A stretch of DNA of 43,527 nt from Pseudomonadota bacterium. Lineage in GTDB: Bacteria > Pseudomonadota > Gammaproteobacteria > Steroidobacterales > Steroidobacteraceae. A model generated the notes under the pieces. It was not told where the DNA came from. It ran no database searches and saw only the letters and a list, made by a program, of their open reading frames with translations. The position numbers and the translations under genes are program-made. How positions within the stretch are numbered: position 1 is the stretch's first letter; every line of letters starts with the position of its first letter. Below, piece by piece: positions 6,221 through 14,169 of the stretch. The DNA lies in assembly GCA_025356075.1 (NCBI GenBank), contig JANXUT010000067.1, positions 1-43,527 of the forward strand, read 5' to 3'.

Positions 6221-7651
6221 ATTCTGGCTACTCCGTCCCCCGATAACGCTTCCGCAGTTCCGGCTGAAAGCACCGTACGACCCACCGTCATTTCGCGTGC
6301 CGCGCACTCGATCTCGCGTGCGAGCATCTCGCCCCAGGCGTTGAAGGTTCTGTACCGGCTCAAAGACGCCGGCTACCAGGCATTTCTGGTCGGCGGGAGC
6401 GTTCGCGATCTCCTCCTCGGCATCGTGCCGAAGGATTTCGACGTCGCGACCAACGCGCTGCCGGAGGAAATCCGCCGCGTGTTTCGCAACTGCCGCCTGA
6501 TCGGTCGGCGCTTTCGCCTCGCCCACGTGCATTTTGGCGATGAGATCATCGAGGTCGCGACCTTTCGCGCTTCCGCCGCGCCGGAGGAAGTCGACGACGA
6601 GGACCACCGCGAGGTCGAGGACGTGCGCGGCGATGCGCGGGCGCTCGATAGGAGCGGCCGGATCCTCCGCGACAACCTCTACGGCAGCATCGACGCCGAC
6701 GTCTGGCGGCGCGACTTCACCGCCAACGCGCTCTACTACAACATCGCCGACTTCTCCGTCTGGGACTACGTCGGCGGCGCGGATGACGTGAAAGCCCGCG
6801 TCCTGAAACTCATCGGCGACCCGGAAGTGCGCTACCGCGAGGACCCGGTGCGCATGCTGCGCGCGGCTCGCTTCGCGGCCAAGCTCGGCTTCACGCTGCA
6901 TCCGGGCACGCGCGCGCCGCTCAAGGAACTCGCACCGCTACTCGGCGGCGTGCCGGCGGCGCGGCTCTTCGATGAGTGCCTCAAGCTGTTCTTGGGCGGC
7001 CACGCGGTCGCGGGCTTCGAGCGCCTCAAGGACTTCGATCTCCTCGCGCATTTTCTGCCCTCGCTCGCCGAGGAACTGGCGACCGCCCCGGACGGGGAGG
7101 CCGCGCGGCTGCTCGCGCTCGGGCTCGCGGGAACCGACGCGCGGGTGCGCGCCGACCGCTCGGTCACGCCGACGTTCTTGTTCGCGGTGCTGCTGTACGG
7201 TCCGATCATGCGACTCGCCGCTGAGCGCGAGGAGTCCGGCATCCCGTCGGTCCAGGCGCTCGCCGAGGCGACCGATTCGGTGGTCGCGGCGCAGGTGCGG
7301 CGCATCGCGATTCCGAAGCGCTTCACGCTGCCGCTGCGGGAAATGGTGGCGCTGCAGCCGCGCTTCGAGCGGCGCGATGGCCGCAAGGCGCTGGCGCTGT
7401 TGGCCCACCCGCGTTTCCGGGCCGCCTACGATCTCTTTGTGCTGCGCGCCGAGGCCGGTGGCGTGCCGCAGGAACTCGCCGACTGGTGGACCGAACTGCA
7501 GACGCTGCCCGCCGAGAGCCGCGCCGACATGGTGGCCTCGCTCGCGCCCACCGAGCCGGGCCCCGATGCGGCGCCCGGTGCGCCGCGTCGCCGCCGCCGT
7601 CGGCGCGGTGGCCGCCGGCCCGCGGGCGGCGATGGCGGGGCGCCTGCCTGA
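6221..7651 (+). CDS. pcnB: Poly(A) polymerase I with a probable non-AUG (AUU or CUG) start
   Basis: Adds poly(A) tails to RNA 3' ends, marking RNAs for decay. The nucleotidyltransferase core is clear: AFLVGGSVRDLLLG, PKDFDVATNA, RRFRLAHVHFG, RRDFTANALYYN, then the RNA-binding motif EDPVRMLRAARFAAKLGF, and a basic C-terminal tail (RRRRRRGGRR). No in-frame ATG or GTG precedes the core, and the TTG at 6341 would remove the conserved lead-in VISRAAHSISRASISPQALK, which aligns with the known PcnB N-terminus. The frame is open from 6197, so translation must begin upstream, most plausibly at ATT 6221 or the adjacent CTG 6224. E. coli pcnB is itself reported to start at AUU, which keeps its expression low. 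Taken from ATT the product is 476 residues, close to E. coli PcnB. The end overlaps folK by 20 bases. Confidence 0.9.
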   Translation: MLATPSPDNASAVPAESTVRPTVISRAAHSISRASISPQALKVLYRLKDAGYQAFLVGGSVRDLLLGIVPKDFDVATNALPEEIRRVFRNCRLIGRRFRLAHVHFGDEIIEVATFRASAAPEEVDDEDHREVEDVRGDARALDRSGRILRDNLYGSIDADVWRRDFTANALYYNIADFSVWDYVGGADDVKARVLKLIGDPEVRYREDPVRMLRAARFAAKLGFTLHPGTRAPLKELAPLLGGVPAARLFDECLKLFLGGHAVAGFERLKDFDLLAHFLPSLAEELATAPDGEAARLLALGLAGTDARVRADRSVTPTFLFAVLLYGPIMRLAAEREESGIPSVQALAEATDSVVAAQVRRIAIPKRFTLPLREMVALQPRFERRDGRKALALLAHPRFRAAYDLFVLRAEAGGVPQELADWWTELQTLPAESRADMVASLAPTEPGPDAAPGAPRRRRRRRGGRRPAGGDGGAPA

Positions 7652-8150
7652 AGTGGACGCGCGTCCTGAGTGGACGCCGGCGTACATCGGGCTTGGCAGC
7701 AACCTCGATGATCCGCCGCGCCAGATCGAGGCGGCACTTCGGGGACTTGCAGGGCTTCCTGACTCGCTGCTGATCGGCGCCTCGCGCCGCTACCGCTCGA
7801 GCCCCGTCGGGCTCGAGGCTCAACCTGATTTCATCAACGCGGCGGCCGCGCTCCTCACGCGCCGCAGCGCCGAGGAACTCCACCACGATCTGCGCACGCT
7901 CGAGAACAGGCTCGGCAAGGTGCCGCCGGCAGTGCGCTTCGGGCCGCGGCGCATCGACTTGGACCTCCTCGCGTACGGCGCGCAATCGATCGCGCTGCCC
8001 GACCTCGTTGTCCCGCACCCGCGCCTGCACGAGCGCGCCTTCGTCCTGTATCCTCTCTCGGACCTAGCCCCGGCGCTGTGGATACCGGGTCGCGGCCGCG
8101 TCGCCGCGCTTCGGGCCGCGGTCGCCGGCGATGCCCCTTCGCCGTTGTGA
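7632..8150 (+). CDS. folK: 2-amino-4-hydroxy-6-hydroxymethyldihydropteridine pyrophosphokinase (HPPK)
   Basis: Transfers pyrophosphate from ATP to 6-hydroxymethyl-7,8-dihydropterin in folate synthesis, in the cytoplasm. 172 residues from the ATG at 7632, overlapping the end of pcnB. The HPPK signatures are present in order: AYIGLGSNLDDP (~17-28), YRSSPVG, QPDFINAAAAL, the metal/ATP motif FGPRRIDLDLLAYG, and VVPHPRLHERAFVLYPL. The pcnB-folK junction is a standard gammaproteobacterial arrangement and suggests one transcript continuing into the kinase and panC. Confidence 0.95.
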   Translation: MAGRLPEVDARPEWTPAYIGLGSNLDDPPRQIEAALRGLAGLPDSLLIGASRRYRSSPVGLEAQPDFINAAAALLTRRSAEELHHDLRTLENRLGKVPPAVRFGPRRIDLDLLAYGAQSIALPDLVVPHPRLHERAFVLYPLSDLAPALWIPGRGRVAALRAAVAGDAPSPL

Positions 8151-8159
8151 GCGCACAGC

Positions 8160-8837
8160 GTGAGTACCGCGCCCGCCCCACCGTCCGCCCAGTCCGCCCA
8201 GTTCGCCCACCGCTACGTCGTCATCGAAGGGCCGATCGGCGTTGGCAAGACGAGCCTGGCCAGGCGCCTCGCGGCATTCAGGGGCGCCGACCTGGTGCTC
8301 GAACGCGCCGAAGAAAACCCGTTCCTCGAGCGCTTCTACAAGAACCCGCGTAGCGGCGCGCTGCCGGCGCAGCTCTACTTCCTGTTCCAGCGCGCCAGGC
8401 GCCTGCAGCAGCTGAAGCAAAGCGACCTGTTTGCGCCGGTCAGGATCGCGGACTTCCTCCTCGACAAGGACCGGCTGTTCGCGCGCGTCACGCTCGATGA
8501 CGAGGAATACTCCCTCTACGAGCAGGTCTACGACCGGCTCGCACTCGATGCGCCGGTGCCGGACCTCGTCGTCTACCTGCAGGCGCCCGTTGACGTGCTG
8601 CAGGAGCGGATCGCGCGCCGCGGCATCCGCTACGAGCAGGGCATGGAACGCGAGTACCTCGAGCGCCTCGTCAACGCCTACACGCAGTTCTTCCATCACT
8701 ACGATGCGGCGCCGCTCCTCATCGTGAACGCGAGCGAGGTCGATTTCATCGGCAACGATGCGCACTTCGCGCAGCTGGTCCAGGAGATCAGCCGTCCGCG
8801 CCGCGGTCGCCACTACTTCAACCCGTTCAGGGGCTAG
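8160..8837 (+). CDS. Deoxynucleoside kinase (dGK/dAK-like)
   Basis: 225 residues from the GTG at 8160, nine bases after folK. A P-loop VVIEGPIGVGKTSLARRL follows a ~17-residue Ala/Pro/Ser N-terminus. Later motifs (ENPFLERFY, PAQLYFLFQR, FLLDKDRLFARVTLDDEEY, PDLVVYLQAPVDVLQERI, GMEREYLERLVNAY) match bacterial deoxyadenosine/deoxyguanosine kinases. It would phosphorylate deoxynucleosides for nucleotide salvage. Substrate preference cannot be assigned from sequence. Placement between folK and panC suggests co-transcription without an obvious metabolic link. Confidence 0.88.
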   Translation: MSTAPAPPSAQSAQFAHRYVVIEGPIGVGKTSLARRLAAFRGADLVLERAEENPFLERFYKNPRSGALPAQLYFLFQRARRLQQLKQSDLFAPVRIADFLLDKDRLFARVTLDDEEYSLYEQVYDRLALDAPVPDLVVYLQAPVDVLQERIARRGIRYEQGMEREYLERLVNAYTQFFHHYDAAPLLIVNASEVDFIGNDAHFAQLVQEISRPRRGRHYFNPFRG

Positions 8838-8839
8838 GC

Positions 8840-9694
8840 GTGGAAAGCGTCACGCGCATCCACTCGGTCCGCGAGCGGGTCGCCGAGTGGCGGCGCGAGG
8901 GCCACAAGGTCGGTTTCGTGCAGACGATGGGCTCGCTCCACAAGGGCCACCTCGCGCTCCTCGCCGACGCGCGGGCACGGGTACCGCGCGTGGTCGTGAG
9001 CGTGTTCGTGAACCCGCTGCAGTTCGGGCCGGACGAGGACTTCGGCCGCTACCCGCGCAAGACGGAAGCCGACCGCACGCTCCTCGGCGATGCCGGCGCC
9101 CACCTCATGTTCGCGCCGACCGCCTTCGAGATGTACCCGACGGGCTTCGAGCGCACGACCAAGGTCGATATCCCGGAGCTGTCGCAGATCCTCGAGGGCC
9201 AGGCGCGGCCGTCATTCATCGAGGGCTTCGCGACGGTGACGACGAAGCTGCTGCAGATCGTGCAGCCGGACATCGCGGTGTACGGCGAGAAGGACTTCCA
9301 GCAGCTGATCGTGGTCCGCCGGCTCGTCGCGGACCTGTGCATGCCGGTCGAGATCCTCGGCGTTCCGGTCGTGCGCGAGCACGACGGCCTGGCGCACGGC
9401 GCGCGCAACCGCCATCTGTCGACGCGCGATCGCAACGTCGCCTCGCGCCTCTGCGATACTCTCAAGCTCGCGCGCCGCAAGATCATCGACGGCGAGCGGA
9501 ACTTCGCCGCCGTCGCCGAGATGGGCGCGCGCGAACTCGACCGCGGCGGCCTGCAGCCGGAGTATTTCTCGATCCGCCAGGCGAGCGACCTGATGCCGCC
9601 ACGGCACGACTCGAAGGACCTGGTGATCCTGGCGGCGGCCCGCATCGGGCTCACGCGCCTCGTCGACTGCCTGCACGTGCAGCTGCCGGCGTAG
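8840..9694 (+). CDS. panC: Pantothenate synthetase-like protein (PanC) with substituted active-site residues
   Basis: 284 residues from a GTG at 8840, two bases after the kinase. The family joins pantoate and beta-alanine using ATP. Overall similarity to PanC is unmistakable: TMGSLHKGH (the HIGH-like motif), VFVNPLQFGPDEDFGRYPR, MFAPTAFEMYP, QPDIAVYGEKDFQQL. Several normally invariant positions differ. VPTMG is VQTMG (Gln28). The RPGHFRG loop is RPSFIEG (Phe126 for the histidine). The KMSKS-like SSRN is GARN (Gly187, Ala188 for the two serines that contact ATP phosphates; Arg189 is kept). panB is not adjacent. It may be a functional lineage-specific PanC with a rearranged ATP site, or a paralogue with another substrate or reduced activity. 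Confidence 0.85.
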   Translation: MESVTRIHSVRERVAEWRREGHKVGFVQTMGSLHKGHLALLADARARVPRVVVSVFVNPLQFGPDEDFGRYPRKTEADRTLLGDAGAHLMFAPTAFEMYPTGFERTTKVDIPELSQILEGQARPSFIEGFATVTTKLLQIVQPDIAVYGEKDFQQLIVVRRLVADLCMPVEILGVPVVREHDGLAHGARNRHLSTRDRNVASRLCDTLKLARRKIIDGERNFAAVAEMGARELDRGGLQPEYFSIRQASDLMPPRHDSKDLVILAAARIGLTRLVDCLHVQLPA

Positions 9695-9708
9695 CAACGC
9701 GCGGGCGG

Positions 9709-10767
9709 CTAGGGCGCGCGCTGGCGCGCGAGCGCCCAGCCGACGTGCTCGCGCACGAGCGCGGATTCATGGTCGGCGCGCGACTCAAGCGCCGCGCGGC
9801 TCTCCTCGGAGCGTGGCGCGTTGCCGAGGGCGACGGCGATGTTCCTGAGCCAGCGGTGGTGGCCGATGCGGCGGATGGGGCTCCCGGCAAGGCGCGTGTC
9901 GAACTCGCTCGCCGACCAGGCGAAGAGCGTGCCGAGCCGTTCGGCGTCGAGGCCGTTGCGCGCCTCGAAGTCCGGCACCGCCGTCAGTCGCGCGAACTTG
10001 TTCCACGGGCACACGAGCTGGCAGTCATCGCAGCCGTAGATCCGGTTGCCGATCGGCGCCCGTAGTTCCTCCGGGATGCTGCCCGGGAGCTCGATGGTGA
10101 GGTAGGAGATGCAGCGCCTGGCGTCCAGCCGGTAGGGCGCGATGATCGCGCCCGTCGGGCAGGCTGGGATGCAGGCGGCGCACGTGCCGCAGTGTTCGCT
10201 CGCGGGCGGGTCGATCGGCAGTTCCAGGTCCGTGTAGAGCTCGCCAAGGAAGAAGTAGGAGCCCGCCTTCGAGTTGATCAGGTTCGTGTGCTTGCCGACC
10301 CAGCCGAGACCTGCGTTCCTCGCGAGCGGCTTCTCGAGCACGGGACCTGTGTCGACGAAGACGCGGTGGCCAAAGGGACCGATCTGCCGGCCGATCGCAT
10401 CGGCGAGCTGCTGCAGGCGGTTGCGCATCAGCCGGTGGTAGTCGCGGCCGAGCGCGTAGCGGGACACGTAGGCGAGGTCGGGCTCGGCGAGCACGGCCTC
10501 GGCGTCGCGGGCGGCACCCGGCCAGTAGTTGAGCCGCACCGAGATGACCCGCACGGTGCCGGGCTTGATTGACGCCGGCCGGGCGCGCCGCGCGCCAAAG
10601 CGCTGCATGTAGTGGAGTTCGCCGTGCAGGCCCGCCGCCAGCCACTCGAGGAGGTGCGCCTCCTCGGCCGCGAGCTCGATGCCGGCGATGCCGACCTCAT
10701 CGAAACCGAGTTCGAGCGCCAAGCGCTTGAACGTGGCCGCAAGCTCCACCGGAGTCGGGGCGTTCAT
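9709..10767 (-). CDS. queG: Epoxyqueuosine reductase
   Basis: Catalyses the last step of queuosine synthesis in tRNA, reducing epoxyqueuosine with cobalamin and two [4Fe-4S] clusters. 352 residues from the ATG at 10767 (MNAPTPVELAATFKRLA). The N-terminal cobalamin-binding domain includes LHGELHYMQR and SRYALGRDYH, and VFVDTGPVLEKPLARNAGLG carries the catalytic aspartate region. The clusters are bound by CGTCAACIPACPTGAI and GCDDCQLVCPWNK. A C-terminal HEAT-like helical segment ends the protein. It is divergent from nnr with only 43 bases between; a TATACT -10 element sits just before its start. Confidence 0.95.
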   Translation of the reverse strand: MNAPTPVELAATFKRLALELGFDEVGIAGIELAAEEAHLLEWLAAGLHGELHYMQRFGARRARPASIKPGTVRVISVRLNYWPGAARDAEAVLAEPDLAYVSRYALGRDYHRLMRNRLQQLADAIGRQIGPFGHRVFVDTGPVLEKPLARNAGLGWVGKHTNLINSKAGSYFFLGELYTDLELPIDPPASEHCGTCAACIPACPTGAIIAPYRLDARRCISYLTIELPGSIPEELRAPIGNRIYGCDDCQLVCPWNKFARLTAVPDFEARNGLDAERLGTLFAWSASEFDTRLAGSPIRRIGHHRWLRNIAVALGNAPRSEESRAALESRADHESALVREHVGWALARQRAP

Positions 10768-10776
10768 GATCTGCCG

Positions 10777-10804
10777 AGTATAGAAGCCGCCGCTACGCGA
10801 TAAT
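10777..10804. promoter_or_regulatory. Back-to-back -10 elements for queG and nnr
   Basis: In the 43-base spacer the minus strand has TATACT (10782-10777), about 10 bases before the queG ATG. The + strand has GATAAT (10799-10804), six bases before the nnr ATG at 10811. No convincing -35 is seen for either. With normal -10 to +1 spacing, both transcripts would begin at or within a few bases of the start codon. Confidence 0.45.
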
Positions 10805-10810
10805 CGCGCC

Positions 10811-12304
10811 ATGCAGCCGCTGCCCGCCCTGATCCACTCGACCGCGACGATCCGCGCGGCCGACCGCTACGCCGCTGAGGTGCTCGGCATCAAGGGCTAC
10901 GCGCTGATGACGCGGGCGGGCGAGGCGGCCCTCGGGGCGCTAAGGGCCCAGTGGCCGCTCGCGCGGCGGGTGCTGGTGCTCTGCGGCCCGGGCAACAACG
11001 GCGGCGACGGCTACGTGCTCGCGCGCTACGCGCGCGCCGCCGGGCTTGCCGTCACGCTCGCCGCGCCCGCGGGCCCGCCCACCAGCGCCGACGCTGCGCT
11101 CGCATTCGATGAATGGACCGATGCCGGCGGCACGCTCGAGCCCTGGAACGAGGCGCTGCTCGCCCGGCCCGACGTCGTGATCGATGCGCTGCTCGGTACC
11201 GGGCTCACGCGCCCCGTCGCGGGCGTGATCGGCGCGGTGATCGAGGCGCTCAACGCCGCCAGTCGGCCCGTGCTGGCGCTCGACACGCCCTCCGGCCTCG
11301 ACACCGAGACCGGCCAGCCGCTCGGGGTTGCGGTCCGCGCGACGCTGACGATTGCGTTCGTGGCCCTTAAGCCCGGTTTCTTCCTCGGCCGCGGCCCCGA
11401 GTACGTCGGGCGCCTCGCCTGCGACGACCTCGACGTGCCGATCGCGGCGTTCGGCGGCGCCGAGGGGGTGCTCAGGCGGATCACGGAAGTCGAACTCAAG
11501 CTCGCGCTGCCGCGGCGTGCGCGGACCGCGCACAAGGGCGACAGCGGCCGGGTGCTGATCATCGGCGGAGGGGCGGGCATGGCGGGCGCAGTGCGCCTCG
11601 CGGGCGAGGCGGCGCTGCGCGCGGGCGCGGGCCTCGTCACGCTCGCGACGACCCCGGCGCATGCCGCCGTGCTCGCGGCGGCCAGGCCCGAGCTCATGGC
11701 CGTCGGCGTCGAGGACGGGCTGATGCTGGTTGGCCTCATGGACCAGGCCGATGTCGTCGCGATCGGGCCTGGCCTCGGCCAGGGCGAGTGGGCGCGTCGC
11801 CTGCTCGAGGTCGCGCTCGGCTATCCGCGAGCGCTCATCGTCGATGCGGACGCCCTCAACCTGCTCGCCGCGAAGCCCGTCGCGCGCGGCCGCTGGTGCC
11901 TGACGCCGCACCCGGGCGAGGCGGCGCGGCTCCTCGGCTCCGATGCCGCCGCCGTCCAGGCCGACCGGCTCGCGAGCGTCCGTGAGCTCGCACGCCGCTA
12001 CGATGCGGTCGCGGTGCTGAAGGGCGCGGGGACGCTGATCGCAAGCGGCGCGCTTGCCCCCTACCTCTGCGAGCGCGGCAATCCCGGCATGGCGGTCGCC
12101 GGCATGGGCGACGTGCTGACCGGGGTCATCGCGGCGATCGCCGCGCAGCAGCGCGAGCCCGTCAACTGCCTCGCGCTCGCCGCGGCGGTCGGCGTGCTCG
12201 TGCACGCGAGTGCGGGCGATCTCATCGCGCGCCAGGGCGAGCGCGGGCTCCTCGCGAGCGACCTCATTGCGCAGCTGCCGGCATGCGTGAACCCGGCGAG
12301 CTGA
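10811..12304 (+). CDS. nnr: Bifunctional NAD(P)H-hydrate repair enzyme (epimerase plus ADP/ATP-dependent dehydratase)
   Basis: Repairs damaged NADHX/NADPHX. 497 residues from the ATG at 10811. The N-terminal YjeF_N epimerase domain (~1-215) shows ADRYAAEVLGIKGYALMTRA, LCGPGNNGGDGYVLARY, VVIDALLGTGL and DTPSGLDTETG. The C-terminal ribokinase-like dehydratase domain (~225-497) shows HKGDSGRVLIIGGG, GPGLGQGEWAR, VDADALNLLA, LTPHPGEAARLL, VLKGAGTLIA and GNPGMAVAGMGDVLTGVIAA. It overlaps tsaE by 22 bases, the usual nnr-tsaE pairing. A -10-like GATAAT is close to the start and no Shine-Dalgarno is visible, so translation may be leaderless. Confidence 0.96.
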   Translation: MQPLPALIHSTATIRAADRYAAEVLGIKGYALMTRAGEAALGALRAQWPLARRVLVLCGPGNNGGDGYVLARYARAAGLAVTLAAPAGPPTSADAALAFDEWTDAGGTLEPWNEALLARPDVVIDALLGTGLTRPVAGVIGAVIEALNAASRPVLALDTPSGLDTETGQPLGVAVRATLTIAFVALKPGFFLGRGPEYVGRLACDDLDVPIAAFGGAEGVLRRITEVELKLALPRRARTAHKGDSGRVLIIGGGAGMAGAVRLAGEAALRAGAGLVTLATTPAHAAVLAAARPELMAVGVEDGLMLVGLMDQADVVAIGPGLGQGEWARRLLEVALGYPRALIVDADALNLLAAKPVARGRWCLTPHPGEAARLLGSDAAAVQADRLASVRELARRYDAVAVLKGAGTLIASGALAPYLCERGNPGMAVAGMGDVLTGVIAAIAAQQREPVNCLALAAAVGVLVHASAGDLIARQGERGLLASDLIAQLPACVNPAS

Positions 12305-12780
12305 CGGCAGAGCTCAACGACGAGGCCGCAACCCGTGCCGCGGGCAGCGCGGTTGCGCGCGCACTCCTCGCACGCCCCACCGACCGGATCCTCGTGGCGC
12401 TGTCGGGCGAGCTCGGCGCCGGCAAGACGACCTGGGTCCGGGGCTTCCTCGAGGCGCTCGGGGTCACTGGCCCCGTTCGCAGCCCCACCTACACGCTCAT
12501 CGAGTCCTACGGCTTCGGCGAGCGCACGGTCCACCACCTCGACTGGTACCGGCTGGGGGATGCCGCCGACCTCGAGGGCCTCGGGTTCCGGGACCTCGAG
12601 GGCCCCGGCCAGTGGGTGCTCGTCGAGTGGCCGGAGCGCGTGCCCGAGGTGGGCCAGCGCGCGGACCTTCGGCTGGCGCTCGACTATCGGGGGATGGGGC
12701 GGACGCTAAGGCTCGCCGCGGGCTCGGCGATGGGGGAGGCGGTGCTCGCCGCACTCAAGACAGCAAACGCTTTAGGATAG
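12283..12780 (+). CDS. tsaE: tRNA threonylcarbamoyladenosine biosynthesis ATPase
   Basis: ATPase partner of TsaB/TsaD in making the t6A37 modification of ANN-decoding tRNAs. 165 residues from the ATG at 12283, inside the end of nnr. Walker A: LSGELGAGKTTWVRGFLEALG (~40-60), then SPTYTLIESY, HHLDWYRLGDAADLEGLGF, and WVLVEWPERVPE near 115, all diagnostic of the family. The start is chosen because this reading frame requires it for translational coupling to nnr and the N-terminus (MREPGELTAELNDEAATRAAG) is in family range. Confidence 0.95.
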   Translation: MREPGELTAELNDEAATRAAGSAVARALLARPTDRILVALSGELGAGKTTWVRGFLEALGVTGPVRSPTYTLIESYGFGERTVHHLDWYRLGDAADLEGLGFRDLEGPGQWVLVEWPERVPEVGQRADLRLALDYRGMGRTLRLAAGSAMGEAVLAALKTANALG

Positions 12781-12802
12781 AGTCGTAGGTCCATAATCCG
12801 AT

Positions 12803-12831
12803 TTGAGTTTTTGATCCTGCGGCGCTAGAGT
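12803..12831 (+). promoter_or_regulatory. Probable sigma-70 promoter of the cell-wall amidase gene
   Basis: TTGAGT (12803-12808) and TAGAGT (12826-12831) are separated by exactly 17 bases (four of six matches each). The predicted start site falls at about the ATG at 12838, so the transcript would be leaderless, or the next ATG at 12883 would be used. Confidence 0.5.
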
Positions 12832-12837
12832 CCGCGC

Positions 12838-14118
12838 ATGCGCCGCCCCGTCCCAGGCCGACTCCCTGTCCGAAACTCCGGGATGTCCCCGCGCGCCCTC
12901 GCCCTCGCCGCCGTACTCCTCGCACCCACCGCCGCGCTCGCCGGGGCCTCCGTCGATTCGCTCGTGCTGGACGGCAGTGCCGATGGCGCGAGGCTCAGCG
13001 TCGGGCTCACCGGTCCGGTCAAGGGCACCGTCTTCACGCTCGAGCGCCCGGATCGCGTCGTCATCGACTTGAAGTCCGCGACGCTCGACCGACGGCGGGC
13101 GCACGTGCCCTCGCCCGACGGCCTCGTCCGACGCGTGCGCGTCGGCCCCCGCGAGGGCACGACGCTCAGGATCGTGCTCGAGGTCGATCACCGCGTCGCC
13201 GCGCGCCTCCTGCCCGCGGCCAAGGGTGGCGAGCGCCGGCTCATTGTCGAGCTCGGCGCTCCCGACCCCGAGCGCGGCGGCGCGAGCGCGCAGTCGGCGC
13301 CCGCCGCTGCGCCGCTCGTCGCCGAGCGCACGATGCCGCGGACGACCCGCGACCTCATCATCGCGGTCGACGCCGGTCACGGCGGCGATGACCCCGGCGC
13401 GACCGGGCGCGACGGGACGCGCGAGAAGGACGTGACGCTCGCCGTGGCGCGGGCGCTCGCGACGCGCATCAATGCCGAGCCCGCCATGCGCGCGGTGCTG
13501 ACGCGGGACCGCGACGTGTTCGTGCCGCTGCCCGAACGCGTCAAGCGCGCACACGACGCCCATGCGGACCTCTTTGTCTCCGTGCACGCCGATGCGATCG
13601 CCGATCGCAACATCACCGGCGCCTCGGTCTACGTCCTCTCGCAGCGCGGCGCCTCGAGCGAGACGGCGAAGCTGCTGGCCGATCGTGAGAACGCCGCGGT
13701 GCTGATCGGCGCTCCGCTCCCGGCGAACGACGATGTGGTCGCCTCGGTCGTGGTGGACCTCGTCAAATCGCAGGCGATGAGCGACAGCATGGATGCCGCC
13801 GCCAAGGTGCTCGAGCAGCTCAACGAGGTCGGCGAGGTCCGCAAGGCCCGGGTCCAGCAGGCGGGCTTCGTGGTGCTGAAGGCCGCGGCAATGCCCTCGA
13901 TGCTGATCGAGAGCGCCTACATCACGAACCCGGGCGAGGAGCGGCGGCTGCGCGACCCGCGCCACCAGGCGCGGCTCGCCGATGCGATCCTGAGCGGGCT
14001 CAGAAACTACTTCCGCGAGAACCCGCCGCCCGGCACCCGCATGGCGGCACTGGTCGCCGCCGCGCAGATGCCCTCGGGCGAGGGACTCGGCGCCCCGCCG
14101 CACTCACTGCAGCGCTGA
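12838..14118 (+). CDS. amiC: N-acetylmuramoyl-L-alanine amidase (AmiB/AmiC type, AMIN plus Amidase_3)
   Basis: Cleaves the amide between N-acetylmuramic acid and L-Ala during cell separation in the periplasm. 426 residues from 12838; a second ATG at 12883 would start directly at the signal peptide SPRALALAAVLLAPTAALAG. An AMIN domain (~40-145, SLVLDGSADGARLSVGLTG, FTLERPDRVVIDL) precedes the Amidase_3 domain (~175-400). The zinc ligands are visible: His in AVDAGHGGDDPGA, Glu in GTREKDVTLA, His in DLFVSVHADAI, and the catalytic Glu in MLIESAYITNPGEE. No LysM domain follows. The AmiB/AmiC distinction is not settled by sequence: export here looks Sec-dependent, as for E. coli AmiB, and the gene directly precedes mutL as amiB does. 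Confidence 0.93.
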   Translation: MRRPVPGRLPVRNSGMSPRALALAAVLLAPTAALAGASVDSLVLDGSADGARLSVGLTGPVKGTVFTLERPDRVVIDLKSATLDRRRAHVPSPDGLVRRVRVGPREGTTLRIVLEVDHRVAARLLPAAKGGERRLIVELGAPDPERGGASAQSAPAAAPLVAERTMPRTTRDLIIAVDAGHGGDDPGATGRDGTREKDVTLAVARALATRINAEPAMRAVLTRDRDVFVPLPERVKRAHDAHADLFVSVHADAIADRNITGASVYVLSQRGASSETAKLLADRENAAVLIGAPLPANDDVVASVVVDLVKSQAMSDSMDAAAKVLEQLNEVGEVRKARVQQAGFVVLKAAAMPSMLIESAYITNPGEERRLRDPRHQARLADAILSGLRNYFRENPPPGTRMAALVAAAQMPSGEGLGAPPHSLQR

Positions 14119-14169
14119 CCGGCTGCTAGACTCCCTCGCCGCCGCGGGCACTTCCCGCGACGGTCCCGC

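Noticed and set aside
6341-6343. TTG 6341 as the pcnB start
   Set aside because: It would delete a conserved N-terminal stretch present in frame upstream and has no ribosome site.
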